Of a stretch of 64,000 bases of DNA, positions 20,227 through 30,992 are shown in pieces. Made by a program: the position numbers and the translations under genes. The stretch is from Streptococcus plurextorum DSM 22810 (GTDB lineage: Bacteria; Bacillota; Bacilli; Lactobacillales; Streptococcaceae): positions 337,991 to 401,990 of the forward strand of contig NZ_AUIO01000001.1 in assembly GCF_000423745.1 (NCBI RefSeq). The letters are read 5' to 3'. Numbering within the stretch: position 1 is the stretch's first letter; every line of letters starts with the position of its first letter. The notes beneath the pieces were generated by a model. That model worked only from the letters and a program-made list of their open reading frames with translations, did no database searches and was not told where the DNA came from.

Positions 20227-21355
20227 TTGCTACCCCCACAACTTCATTGTATCCAATAACTTGTACGTCTTCTGTACCATCCAATTCGACAGCTTCGCCA
20301 ATCACAGCACCTTCTCCAATAATGGCACGTGTAATCTTAGCACCTGCCTTAATGGTCACGCCACTCATGATAAAGCTATCTTTAATAACCGCTCCCTCTT
20401 CTACCTTGACATTAGCAGAAAGAATCGAGTGCTCCACTTGACCTGCCACAAAGCAGCCATCGACAACTAGCGAATCTTTCACTGAAGCGGTATCTGTGAT
20501 AAAGTTTGGTGGTGCAATATGATTTTTGGAATAAATCTTCCAAGACCGATCGCGACTGTCCAAGGCATTATCTACAGCAATATACTCCATATTTGCTTCC
20601 CAGAGCGATTCAATGGTACCCACATCTTTCCAGTAACCCGAAAAATTGTAAGTATACACATTTTCACCAGACTCAAGGTAGGCAGGGATAACATGTTGCC
20701 CAAAGTCAGACATATCAACCCCATTTTTCTCAGCATCCACTAGCATTTTGCGGAGTTTAGCCCAATCAAAAATGTAAATCCCCATTGAAGCCTTGGTGGA
20801 TTTTGGATTGGCAGGCTTCTCCTCAAATTCAACAATACGATCATTTGAGTCGGTATTCATAATACCAAAACGGCTAGCTTCTTTAATTGGCACATCAATA
20901 ACTGCTACGGTCAGACTCGCATGGTTATCCTTGTGAGTTTGAAGCATATCAGCATAATCCATCTTATAGATGTGATCTCCAGATAGAATAAGAACGTATT
21001 CTGGATTGATGCTATCGATATAATCAATGTTTTGATAAATCGCATGGCTAGTCCCTAGAAACCATCTATTCCCCTCAGTCGCAGAATAGGGTTGTAGAAT
21101 CGTTGCTCCACTATCGATACCATCCAAGCCCCAAGAAGAACCATTTCCAATATGGCTATTAAGAGCAAGGGGTTGGTATTGGGTAATGACACCAACATGA
21201 TTGATACCAGAATTGGCACAGTTAGATAGGGCAAAGTCTATAATTCGATAGCGGCCTCCAAACTGAACCGCTGGTTTAGCAATATTATGGGTGAGCTTGC
21301 CTAGACGTGTCCCTTGCCCACCGGCAAGGATAAGCGCTAACATGTCATTTTTCAT
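20216..21355 (-). CDS. glgC: Glucose-1-phosphate adenylyltransferase, catalytic subunit
   Basis: ADP-glucose pyrophosphorylase of 379 residues. It makes ADP-glucose from glucose-1-phosphate and ATP, the committed step of glycogen synthesis. The pyrophosphorylase loop [15 protein letters not shown] is at residues 7-21 and the sugar-phosphate region reads [10 protein letters not shown]. It starts 65 nt after glgB and overlaps glgD. Confidence 0.97.
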   Translation of the reverse strand: MKNDMLALILAGGQGTRLGKLTHNIAKPAVQFGGRYRIIDFALSNCANSGINHVGVITQYQPLALNSHIGNGSSWGLDGIDSGATILQPYSATEGNRWFLGTSHAIYQNIDYIDSINPEYVLILSGDHIYKMDYADMLQTHKDNHASLTVAVIDVPIKEASRFGIMNTDSNDRIVEFEEKPANPKSTKASMGIYIFDWAKLRKMLVDAEKNGVDMSDFGQHVIPAYLESGENVYTYNFSGYWKDVGTIESLWEANMEYIAVDNALDSRDRSWKIYSKNHIAPPNFITDTASVKDSLVVDGCFVAGQVEHSILSANVKVEEGAVIKDSFIMSGVTIKAGAKITRAIIGEGAVIGEAVELDGTEDVQVIGYNEVVGVANED

Positions 21356-21420
21356 ATTTCTTCCTTTCTCAACTCATGAAATGCGGTGAAAAGTGTTCTT
21401 GCTTTTCAAGTTGATAACCT

Positions 21421-23295
21421 TTATTTTTTTAACCGACCTTTCAGTCGCCAAACACTTGCTCCCATTGCAGGTAGGGTAAAGCTAAGGGTTTGTTGATAAT
21501 CCTTCCACTGTTCAGGGGAAGTCGTAGTGTCTGGATTAGTCTCTTTCCAAACCCCTCCGAAATCCTCCAACTCGGTATTCAAAACTTCTTCATAAATACC
21601 AGCTATTGGAACACCTATCGTAAAGTTTGGGCGTTCAACAGGGGTCATATTGAAGACGCAAACTAAGAAGTCTCCTTTATCGTCTTTTCGAATAAAGGAT
21701 AAAACCGATTCTGCTCGGTTGTCTGCATCAATGATATCAATACCGCTGTAAGTTTCGTCATTTTGCCACAAGGCTCTTTGATTTTTATAGAAAGCATTCA
21801 GCTGACTGGTAAACTCTTTCATTTTTAAGTTGAGTTGATCCTCTGAGGATAAGTCTCCCCATTCCAACTCATGATTGTATTTCCATTCTAAAAATTGGCC
21901 AAATTCAGACCCCATGAACAATAATTTTTTTCCTGGATGACAGATTTGATAAGTGTAAAGACAACGCAGAGCTGCAAATTGATTGTAGCGATCGCCCCAC
22001 ATCTTGTGCATCATTGATTTCTTGCCATGAACCACTTCATCATGGGAAAAGGGCAAGATAAAGCGTTCGTTAAAGGCGTACATGAAGCTAAAAGTAACCA
22101 AATTAAACTCGTATTGACGATAAATAGGATCGGTCTCGTAAAAACGAAGAATGTCGTTCATCCATCCCATATTCCACTTATAATCAAAACCCAATCCCTC
22201 TTCTGATAGAGAAGCCGTTATAGGGGTGTCCGCTGTTGATTCTTCTGCAATCATCATCACATCTGGATGCCTGTCTTTGATAATGCCATTTAAGCGACGT
22301 AAGAAATCATAGCCTTCAATATTTCGATTGCCACCAAATTGATTTGGGGTCCACGGACCATCGTCATAGTCTCGGTAAAGCATATTAGATACTGCGTCAA
22401 CCCTGATACCATCAATGTGATAGTGCTCTATCCAGAAAAGAGCTGATGAAATCAAAAACGATTGCACCTGATTTTTCCCTAAATCAAAATTTAAGGCTCC
22501 CCAACGAACATTCTTGGCCCTATCAGGATCCTGGTATTCAAAGGTCGGTGTGCCATCGAAGTAAGCTAAGGCATCGTCATTTTGGGTGAAGTGACCTGGC
22601 ACCCAATCTAAAATAACACCAATATTGTGTTGATGACAGGTATCAACAAATGCTTGAAAATCTTTTGGACTGCCATAGCTATGTTCTAGAGCAAAATAGC
22701 CCATAAGCTGGTAACCCCAAGACATGTCAAGAGGGTGTGCCATAACAGGCATTAACTCCACGTGTGTGTAGTTCATTTCTACCAGATAAGGAATCAATTC
22801 TGCCGTTAACTGCTTAAAGGTATATGGATTTCCTTGAATGTCCTTTTTCCAAGATCCTGGATGAAGCTCATAGATATTCAGCGGGCGTTTTCTAAACCCA
22901 AAGCGTTTCCGACGTCCTAGCCAGAGACCATCATGCCATTGATACTGAGGTAAGGGACTTAAAATAGCCGCTGTTCCTGGTCGTGCCTCAAAGGCTCTAG
23001 CAAAGGGATCAATCTTCTCGATCACTTGCCCATCTTGTCGCGTCACGAGGTATTTATATAATTGCCCGGTCTGTGCTTGAGAAACATAGCCCTCCCAAAC
23101 ACCAGCATCATTTTTAGTCAAAAAAATCGGAGCATCCCGCCATTGGCTAAAATCACCAATAACTGCTATAGATTGGGCATGCGGTGCCCAGACACGAAAA
23201 AGGTAACCTTCCTCCTTTGCCTGTGCTCCAAAATAGAGATGGGCGTGAAAATTTTCTCCTATGCCAAATTGGTAAAGTCTATCGTTATCTTGCAT
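21421..23295 (-). CDS. glgB: 1,4-alpha-glucan branching enzyme
   Basis: GH13 branching enzyme of 624 residues. An N-terminal CBM48 domain ([20 protein letters not shown]) precedes the catalytic barrel. The nucleophile is in [12 protein letters not shown] near 298, the acid/base in MMIAEESTA near 350, and the transition-state Asp in [11 protein letters not shown] near 410. GGGAGG lies before the ATG. It opens the glgBCDA block. A possible promoter and a cre-like site lie upstream. Confidence 0.97.
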   Translation of the reverse strand: MQDNDRLYQFGIGENFHAHLYFGAQAKEEGYLFRVWAPHAQSIAVIGDFSQWRDAPIFLTKNDAGVWEGYVSQAQTGQLYKYLVTRQDGQVIEKIDPFARAFEARPGTAAILSPLPQYQWHDGLWLGRRKRFGFRKRPLNIYELHPGSWKKDIQGNPYTFKQLTAELIPYLVEMNYTHVELMPVMAHPLDMSWGYQLMGYFALEHSYGSPKDFQAFVDTCHQHNIGVILDWVPGHFTQNDDALAYFDGTPTFEYQDPDRAKNVRWGALNFDLGKNQVQSFLISSALFWIEHYHIDGIRVDAVSNMLYRDYDDGPWTPNQFGGNRNIEGYDFLRRLNGIIKDRHPDVMMIAEESTADTPITASLSEEGLGFDYKWNMGWMNDILRFYETDPIYRQYEFNLVTFSFMYAFNERFILPFSHDEVVHGKKSMMHKMWGDRYNQFAALRCLYTYQICHPGKKLLFMGSEFGQFLEWKYNHELEWGDLSSEDQLNLKMKEFTSQLNAFYKNQRALWQNDETYSGIDIIDADNRAESVLSFIRKDDKGDFLVCVFNMTPVERPNFTIGVPIAGIYEEVLNTELEDFGGVWKETNPDTTTSPEQWKDYQQTLSFTLPAMGASVWRLKGRLKK

Positions 23296-23372
23296 GAAAC
23301 CTCCCTCATCTCAATGATCATAAGCAAAGAACCCTATCTGTTTATTCCTTTGACTAATCAAATATTCGGATA

Positions 23373-23409
23373 AAAAAACAGAGATAGGCTTTTAATAAAA
23401 GCCTATCTC
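23373..23409 (-). terminator. Terminator between pullulanase and glgB
   Basis: On the minus strand GAGATAGGCTTT and AAAGCCTATCTC form a 12-bp stem, followed by a TG and a run of seven T. It lies about 65 nt past the pullulanase stop. Confidence 0.85.
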
Positions 23410-23417
23410 ATTGTCAA
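23389..23417 (-). promoter_or_regulatory. Possible glgBCDA promoter overlapping the terminator
   Basis: On the minus strand TTGACA (23412-23417) is 17 nt from TAAAAG (23389-23394), which lies in the terminator hairpin. Transcripts from here would lack the first stem arm and so would escape the terminator. The -10 is imperfect. Confidence 0.4.
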
Positions 23418-23436
23418 AGTTCTCATTTTCAATTTA

Positions 23437-23450
23437 TGAAAACGCTTATT
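23437..23450. promoter_or_regulatory. cre-like CcpA site upstream of glgB
   Basis: TGAAAACGCTTATT matches the catabolite-responsive element TGWAANCGNTNWCA at 12 of 14 positions, missing only the last two. It is 20 bp upstream of the possible glgB -35 and just past the pullulanase stop codon. Confidence 0.5.
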
Positions 23451-23473
23451 AATGAAATTTTATCATAGTTTGC

Positions 23474-25690
23474 TCATTTTATCAACGAAATATTGAAAAT
23501 TTTTTCATGATTATTGAAAATTACCGAACATTTTTCCCTATCTTCCATCTGAACCACTAATTGACCACTGTTACTGTCTGCAGACTCAACAAAAACCTTA
23601 TCTCGAATATCCGAATAGGTTTGAAGAGACAGTAGCGCCAGGGTCTGTTTCAACTTAATCAGTTCTTTGATTTCTGCCACTAAATCGGAGTGTCTCGTGA
23701 CAAGATTCCAATCAACTTGGTTGACCTGATCCGGAGCATTGTAAGAATTCATAGCACGTTCTTTATCCGCCTCTGTTAGCTGACCATCGTGACCAGTTGG
23801 ATAAAGTTTTGTTCTCATAAATTCCTGTCCTAGCTGCATAAAGCAGACGCCTTGCATGGTGAGATTCATAGCCGTAGCTAAAGCCACACGTTTCTTTCGA
23901 ATTTTCTCATCATCTTCTGGGTGTAAGGCCCACATGAGATCGTGGAGATTGTAGTTATCATGAGCCTCTACATAGTTGATGACCTGACTAGGACTAAGGT
24001 AAGGATTAAGCTCATCTGAGCCTAGAAATCCCTTGGCAAGGATATCTTCTGTTGCTTCGCCTGAAACAAAGCCCCGTTTAAAATCTCCATACACTTCCGC
24101 ACCTTTGATGGCATTTCGGGTATCATCATTGAAAAATCCAATTCCTGGCAGCTGTTGTGCATTTCCTTTTTTAGCTTTCTTATCTGGAGACAGCCCTGTC
24201 CCCATATCCCATCCCTCTCCATACATGAGAAGATTAGGGTCTATTTGATCCAGTGCAGAGCGGATAGCATTCATAGTCTCAACGTCATGAAGTCCCATCA
24301 AATCAAAACGAAAACCATCCACCCCGTATTCAGTGACCCAATAAAGCAAGGAGTCAATCATGTATTTGCGGAACATTTCCTTTTCAGAAGCCGTTTCGTT
24401 CCCACAGCCCGACCCATTTTGGAAGGTACCATCTGGGTTCATACGATAGTAATAGTCTGGGACCGTCAACTGAAATGCCGAATCACCCGTAGAGTAAGTA
24501 TGATTGTAAACAACATCCAAAATGACGCCAATTCCTGCGTCATGATAGGCCTGAATCACTTTTTTTAATTCTAAAATGCTTGTTGCAGGTTCATCTGGAT
24601 TAGATGAAAAACTCGATTCTGGCAGGTTATAATTCTCAGGATCGTAACCCCAGTTATAAGCATAGGACCCATCTTCTAAAAGGGTTTTGTGATGGTCAAA
24701 AACGGGCTGGAGCTGAACATAAGAATACCCCATTTCCTTAATATAGTCAAAGCCCGTAGCCTGACCGTATTGATTTTTGGTTCCTTCTTGACAAGCTCCA
24801 AGGAACTTGCCGCGTTTATCCTCATCAACTCCAGAAGTCGCTGACATGCTAAAATCTCGGATGTGCATTTCACAAATCACTGCACGGTTTGGATTGGACA
24901 CCCGCCAAGGGGCTTCCTTGCCATGCTTAACCGCAAATCCTTCTGGGACTAAATCTTGACTGGAAATGATTACCGAACGCTTGCCATCTGCTGTTGCTGC
25001 GATAGCATAAGGATCTCGACTGTCCTTAAAGGTGCGTTTACGATAATGAATACGGTAGCTATAGGCTGTAAAATTATAATCACCTGGCAAGCTCAGGTAC
25101 CAGACACCGTGATTATTTTCTTTGTGTCTATCTGGGTTGCGGTGTTGCCCACGTGTCATAGGATGAACAGAAGCCACACTCGCTTCTGTATTGGTTGAAC
25201 TATATAAGACCACTTCAACCAATTGGGCTGTGGGTGCCCATAAACGGAAATCTGTCGCTTCATGATGGTACTGAATGCCTAACCAACCATCAAAGCCCCA
25301 TTCTCGATCAAAGGCTCTGCTATTGACTGCCATATCAAAAGCTCGTGGTTGGCGGCGCCCATAATGAGGGCTAGCCACCGCCGCTTGACGCGAATAATAC
25401 ACCTGTTCATCACCATCAACCAACCAGACTTCTGTCTTCTCAAGGTTATGATACCGCGAAATGTTATAATCGCTTGTTTTTGAAGACCAATCATTTTTCT
25501 TAACTAACAGGGAAAGCTCGCCTAAGTAAGTGTCTGATGGAAAGCTCAATGTGGCCTTGACACCAAAGCTGTCAAATAAGGTAAAATAGGCATCTTGTCC
25601 CATCTGATCCTTTTGCCAACACCAGAGACTAAGTTCAAAATAATTCCCTTGTTTACTATGAAAATGAACAATCGTTGTATTAGTTTTCAT
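23474..25690 (-). CDS. pulA: Type I pullulanase, intracellular
   Basis: GH13 debranching enzyme of 738 residues that cleaves alpha-1,6 links. The type I pullulanase signature YNWGYDP is near residue 347, the nucleophile is in GFRFDLMG near 462, the acid/base in LMYGEGWDMG near 495 and EAHDNYNLHD follows. A CBM48-like domain (FRLWAPTAQLVEVVLYSS) precedes the barrel. There is no signal peptide and no LPXTG, unlike the surface pullulanases of streptococci, so it should act on cytoplasmic glycogen or maltodextrin. Its ATG directly follows the dagK stop codon. Confidence 0.94.
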   Translation of the reverse strand: MKTNTTIVHFHSKQGNYFELSLWCWQKDQMGQDAYFTLFDSFGVKATLSFPSDTYLGELSLLVKKNDWSSKTSDYNISRYHNLEKTEVWLVDGDEQVYYSRQAAVASPHYGRRQPRAFDMAVNSRAFDREWGFDGWLGIQYHHEATDFRLWAPTAQLVEVVLYSSTNTEASVASVHPMTRGQHRNPDRHKENNHGVWYLSLPGDYNFTAYSYRIHYRKRTFKDSRDPYAIAATADGKRSVIISSQDLVPEGFAVKHGKEAPWRVSNPNRAVICEMHIRDFSMSATSGVDEDKRGKFLGACQEGTKNQYGQATGFDYIKEMGYSYVQLQPVFDHHKTLLEDGSYAYNWGYDPENYNLPESSFSSNPDEPATSILELKKVIQAYHDAGIGVILDVVYNHTYSTGDSAFQLTVPDYYYRMNPDGTFQNGSGCGNETASEKEMFRKYMIDSLLYWVTEYGVDGFRFDLMGLHDVETMNAIRSALDQIDPNLLMYGEGWDMGTGLSPDKKAKKGNAQQLPGIGFFNDDTRNAIKGAEVYGDFKRGFVSGEATEDILAKGFLGSDELNPYLSPSQVINYVEAHDNYNLHDLMWALHPEDDEKIRKKRVALATAMNLTMQGVCFMQLGQEFMRTKLYPTGHDGQLTEADKERAMNSYNAPDQVNQVDWNLVTRHSDLVAEIKELIKLKQTLALLSLQTYSDIRDKVFVESADSNSGQLVVQMEDREKCSVIFNNHEKIFNISLIK

Positions 25691-26716
25691 TTATCCTTCT
25701 CCGTGCCCCTTTGCATAATCTTCTACTTCGTGAGCAAATTTTTGTGCAATCTCTTCAAGCTCACGCTCTTCTTCAGAAACGAGGGCACTGTCTGAAATGT
25801 CATCTGTATTTGCAAAGAATGTAATGTGGTTTTTTAGATTTCGCAGGTGAATCGGAGCATCTCCTCCATACTCACCATCCAGATTAATCATCATCTGTTG
25901 ATCACTTTGCGGTTCAATGACAATCTGACTCGTCTTGAGATACTCTACACGAGGGTCACTGATGTGTTTGCCACCATTCACCATAAGGTGCACCAGATGA
26001 ATCAGTTCCAGTAAATTAGCAGTTTTGACCAAAATCAAAGTAAACTTTCCATCGTCCAACTTAGCATCTGGCGCAATCCGTTCAAAACCGCCAACAGAAT
26101 TGGTTATGGCGGCAAAGATTAAAGACACCTCTCCCTCAAAAACACCTTCATCATGACGAATGGTGACAGGAACCTTGCTAAGACGTGGTAAAAGTTCCAC
26201 CCCCTTTGCCAAGTAGGCAAGATAGCCAAAGATTGTTTTTAGCTGGCTCGGCACGCTGTAAGTCAATTCAGTCAAACTTCCTGCTGCAGCAATATTGATA
26301 AAATAGCGATTCTCATAAGCCAGACCAACATCCATAGCTAGTGTCTGCTCTTTTCCAATCATTTTCGCTGCTTCAATAGGATTCCCACGAGGAATCTTTA
26401 AAGCACGTGCAAAATCATTTGTGGTCCCCGTCGGAATAATGGCGACAGCAGGTCTTTTTTCTAAAGGGGCGATTCCATTAACCACTTCATTGATGGTGCC
26501 ATCGCCGCCAGCAGCAATGACCAAATCAAACCCTGCTAAGCCAGCACGTCTGGCCTCGTCTCTAGCAGAATGTTCTTCTGCTGTTGTTTGAAAAGCGGAT
26601 GTTTCATAACCAAAACCTTCTAGGATATCTAAGACTTCGGCCACATGTTTTTTCATGATTTCTTGCCCCGATGTCGGATTGTAAATCAGACGGGCACGTT
26701 GTCGTCTTTCTACCAT
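25691..26716 (-). CDS. dagK: Diacylglycerol/lipid kinase, DagK family
   Basis: Soluble lipid kinase of 341 residues (DAGK_cat family). The nucleotide-binding motif AAGGDGTINEVVNG is near residue 70, and IIPTGTTNDFARAL follows near 95. It probably recycles diacylglycerol released by lipoteichoic acid synthesis. A charged, acidic tail (EERELEEIAQKFAHE) is present. It is 9 nt after ligA and abuts pulA (TAA-ATG), so the three are co-transcribed. Confidence 0.93.
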   Translation of the reverse strand: MVERRQRARLIYNPTSGQEIMKKHVAEVLDILEGFGYETSAFQTTAEEHSARDEARRAGLAGFDLVIAAGGDGTINEVVNGIAPLEKRPAVAIIPTGTTNDFARALKIPRGNPIEAAKMIGKEQTLAMDVGLAYENRYFINIAAAGSLTELTYSVPSQLKTIFGYLAYLAKGVELLPRLSKVPVTIRHDEGVFEGEVSLIFAAITNSVGGFERIAPDAKLDDGKFTLILVKTANLLELIHLVHLMVNGGKHISDPRVEYLKTSQIVIEPQSDQQMMINLDGEYGGDAPIHLRNLKNHITFFANTDDISDSALVSEEERELEEIAQKFAHEVEDYAKGHGEG

Positions 26717-26725
26717 TTTTACTTC

Positions 26726-28702
<1,977 letters not shown>

Positions 28703-28722
28703 TATTTTCATCTAGGGCAAAG

Positions 28723-28749
28723 AAAAAACTCACTCCCACGGGGAATGAG
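28723..28749 (-). terminator. Terminator of the DUF805 gene
   Basis: On the minus strand CTCATTCCC and GGGAGTGAG form a stem (one G-T pair) followed by TTTTTT, close to the stop codon at 28765. Confidence 0.85.
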
Positions 28750-28764
28750 CTGTGCTTTATCGTC

Positions 28765-29271
28765 TTAGACGATTTCTGAATTGACTTCTGCTTCACTCTT
28801 GCTTGGCTGAACCAAAAGTACCAAACGAGCAATGTGGAAGCCCAATGAAATGAAGGCACCCAAACCAGGTACTAATAAACTAAGGAAGGCACCTAAGTTC
28901 AAGAAAATGAGTGCCCAGCTAAAGCCTGCATCACGGTAACGACGTACTTCCAAAGCCAAGTTTGGAAGCAGAGTTGCCAACCACCAAATAAGACCGATGA
29001 TGAGAAGGGGAACTAACCCACTAAAAACATCCAAAAACAAGGTCATAATTTCCTGAGATGACATATAGTCTATAGCCTCAGGTGTTTCAAAAAGTTCCGG
29101 ATGGCTCGCAACTAGTCCCACAATTTTTGTGATATAAATCCCAAAAAAGATAATGGTAAACGGCAAACTAACGAGGAAATTACAAAGAACAACCCACCAA
29201 AAATCGGCACGTGTTGATTTGCCTTCAAAGGCAGCGTATTTAGTCCAATACTTTTTATAAGCTTGTAGCAT
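28765..29271 (-). CDS. DUF805 family membrane protein
   Basis: Inner-membrane protein of 168 residues with about four helices. It has the DUF805 hallmarks: an N-terminal YKKYWTKYAAFEGKSTRADFWW stretch (shown here only in part by YKKYWTKYAAFEGKS) and RRYRDAGFSWALIF. No function is established. It follows the histidine kinase by 70 nt but has its own extended -10 promoter. AAGGAG precedes the ATG. Confidence 0.85.
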   Translation of the reverse strand: MLQAYKKYWTKYAAFEGKSTRADFWWVVLCNFLVSLPFTIIFFGIYITKIVGLVASHPELFETPEAIDYMSSQEIMTLFLDVFSGLVPLLIIGLIWWLATLLPNLALEVRRYRDAGFSWALIFLNLGAFLSLLVPGLGAFISLGFHIARLVLLVQPSKSEAEVNSEIV

Positions 29272-29301
29272 GATAGTCTCCTTAAAAATAATATCTTAGA
29301 T

Positions 29302-29310
29302 ATTGTACCA
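29302..29310 (-). promoter_or_regulatory. Extended -10 promoter of the DUF805 gene
   Basis: On the minus strand TGG-TACAAT lies about 30 nt before the DUF805 ATG. The -35 is weak (TTGGGC at longer than usual spacing). Confidence 0.55.
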
Positions 29311-29341
29311 TATTTTTAAGAGAAATGCCCAATTTTTTTCA

Positions 29342-30289
29342 TCAATCGACGCTTTTAAAAATGGTGACAACCGTCCCTTGGTCCAGCTGACTCGCTACAG
29401 AAATAGAAAGCCCGAGCTGATCTAAGACCTGCTTGGTCATATAAAGCCCAAACCCCGAGGCTTTTTGATGTTCGTGCCCGTTATACCCTGTAAAGCCTTC
29501 TTCAAAAAGTCTTGGAAGATCTTCTGGTAATATGCCAATCCCTGTATCCGAAATCTCAAGGCAAGAATCCCTTAATCGCACCATGATGTGTCCACCGGTT
29601 GGCGTGTATTTAATCGCATTGTCAAGCACTTGAGATAGGGCAAAAGAGAGCCATTTTTTGTCTGACTTAAGTTGCCAATCACCTTGGCAATCAAAAGAGA
29701 GGTTTTTATGGATAAAAAGCAGACGATTTTTCTTGACCAGTTGCCGAACCAATTGACTAACAGCGACTTCTTCAAAACGAAAATCATCATTGTTATGAGC
29801 AAATTTTAAATAGGTCAAAAGATTTTCTAAGTAGCGTTCTACATGTAGGACTTGTTGGTTCACATCTGCCGGATTGAGCTGATTGGTCTGAGCCATAAGC
29901 GAGATGGCAGACAGCGGAACTTTCATCTGATGCGCCCACATCTGAATCATCGCCTTTTGATTTTTCACTTGTTTTTGACTCTGAAAAATGGCTTGCGCAG
30001 ACAAGCGCTCTCGCTCTGACAACGCCTGTTGATACGCTTTATCCAAAGGACTCGTTAGCTCTGCTATTTCATCTAATTCCCTAAAGGTCCTAAGGAGAAG
30101 CATCTGCTTACGGAAAAAATAGAAATGAACACTCCCAGCCCCAAATAGAAAACTAAGGTTGAAGAGCAAGGTCATCGTAAAGTAAGACAGAGGAAGATGG
30201 TAGAGCCAAAACGGTAGGAAAAATCCCAACATCAATAAGATATAAATCAGGTACCACATTTTATATTGTCTAAAATAAAGAACAATCAT
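29342..30289 (-). CDS. BceS-like intramembrane-sensing histidine kinase
   Basis: Kinase of 315 residues with two N-terminal membrane helices and almost no extracellular loop, the layout of BceS-type kinases that sense through their ABC transporter. The phospho-accepting histidine is in MWAHQMKVPLSAIS near residue 120; the ATPase domain shows DNAIKYTPTGG (N box), ISDTGIGILPEDL (G1) and GFGLYMTKQVL (G2). It overlaps the response regulator gene by 4 nt. Predicted to respond to antimicrobial peptides, by analogy. Confidence 0.88.
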   Translation of the reverse strand: MIVLYFRQYKMWYLIYILLMLGFFLPFWLYHLPLSYFTMTLLFNLSFLFGAGSVHFYFFRKQMLLLRTFRELDEIAELTSPLDKAYQQALSERERLSAQAIFQSQKQVKNQKAMIQMWAHQMKVPLSAISLMAQTNQLNPADVNQQVLHVERYLENLLTYLKFAHNNDDFRFEEVAVSQLVRQLVKKNRLLFIHKNLSFDCQGDWQLKSDKKWLSFALSQVLDNAIKYTPTGGHIMVRLRDSCLEISDTGIGILPEDLPRLFEEGFTGYNGHEHQKASGFGLYMTKQVLDQLGLSISVASQLDQGTVVTIFKSVD

Positions 30290-30948
30290 TTGATCACGTA
30301 CCCCACTCCTCGAATGGTATGAATGTAGTCAAAGCCAATCTCCTGAACTTTTTTGCGAAGCCTGGTCATGTTAACGTTGAGCGTATTTTGGTTGATAAAG
30401 TCCTCTGATTCCCAGAGCTTTTCTAGAATAGCTTCCTTGCTGACCACTTGGCCACTGTGGGACAATAGCAAAGCTAACATTTTACTTTCCGTTGGCGAAA
30501 GATGAATTTGCTCCTGTCCTTTGAGTAATACACCTTCCCTGCTCAATTCAAATCCCATAAAGCTCAATTCATCTGATGAAAAATGCTTGGAACGTCGTAA
30601 GAGTGCTGAAATTTTAGCTTCTAGCAACCCTAAAGAGAAAGGTTTTGCCAGATAATCATCACCTCCCATATCTAGAGCCATGACCATGTTCATCTCATCA
30701 TCACTGGAAGAGATAAAAATGATAGGCACGGTCGATTGCTTTCTGATTTCTGTCGTCCAATAAAAACCATTAAAGTACGGGAGGGTGATGTCCATCAAAA
30801 TCAAATCAGGATTGACCGCTTCTAACTCTTGCTTCACCGCACGAAAATTGGTCACCTGATAAACATCATAATGCTCTTTTAAGTGATTCTTCAGAAGGCT
30901 GACAATGGTTTCGTCATCTTCCACGATAAAAATGCTATGTTTTTCCAT
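30286..30948 (-). CDS. BceR-like OmpR-family response regulator
   Basis: Response regulator of 220 residues from the ATG at 30948 (MEKHSIFIVEDDE). The phospho-acceptor is in LILMDITLPYFNG near 52, the conserved lysine in DYLAKPF near 100, and a winged-helix domain (NVNMTRLRKKVQEIGFDYIHTIRG begins it; key residues N, R, R, I, G) is at the C-terminus. The frame is open six codons further to a TTG at 30966, but that codon lies inside the promoter. There is no Shine-Dalgarno. TG-T-TACAAT ends 6 nt before the ATG, so the mRNA may be leaderless. It lies just behind the BceAB-like transporter and probably controls it through the operator at 34172-34185. Confidence 0.88.
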   Translation of the reverse strand: MEKHSIFIVEDDETIVSLLKNHLKEHYDVYQVTNFRAVKQELEAVNPDLILMDITLPYFNGFYWTTEIRKQSTVPIIFISSSDDEMNMVMALDMGGDDYLAKPFSLGLLEAKISALLRRSKHFSSDELSFMGFELSREGVLLKGQEQIHLSPTESKMLALLLSHSGQVVSKEAILEKLWESEDFINQNTLNVNMTRLRKKVQEIGFDYIHTIRGVGYVIK

Positions 30949-30954
30949 AAGAGT

Positions 30955-30963
30955 ATTGTAACA
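30955..30963 (-). promoter_or_regulatory. Extended -10 of the bceRS-like genes, possible leaderless promoter
   Basis: On the minus strand TGT-TACAAT lies directly after the transporter terminator and exactly 6 nt before the ATG at 30948. Confidence 0.5.
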
Positions 30964-30990
30964 CAAAAAAGTAGCGACGAGCGCTACTTT
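30964..30990 (-). terminator. Terminator of the BceAB-like operon
   Basis: On the minus strand AAAGTAGCG and CGCTACTTT form a 9-bp stem with a 5-nt loop followed by TTT, immediately after the permease stop codon. Confidence 0.8.
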
Positions 30991-30992
30991 CC

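Noticed and set aside
23474..25690. Surface pullulanase (SpuA/PulA virulence factor).
   Set aside because: There is no signal peptide and no LPXTG motif, and the gene lies in a glycogen operon.
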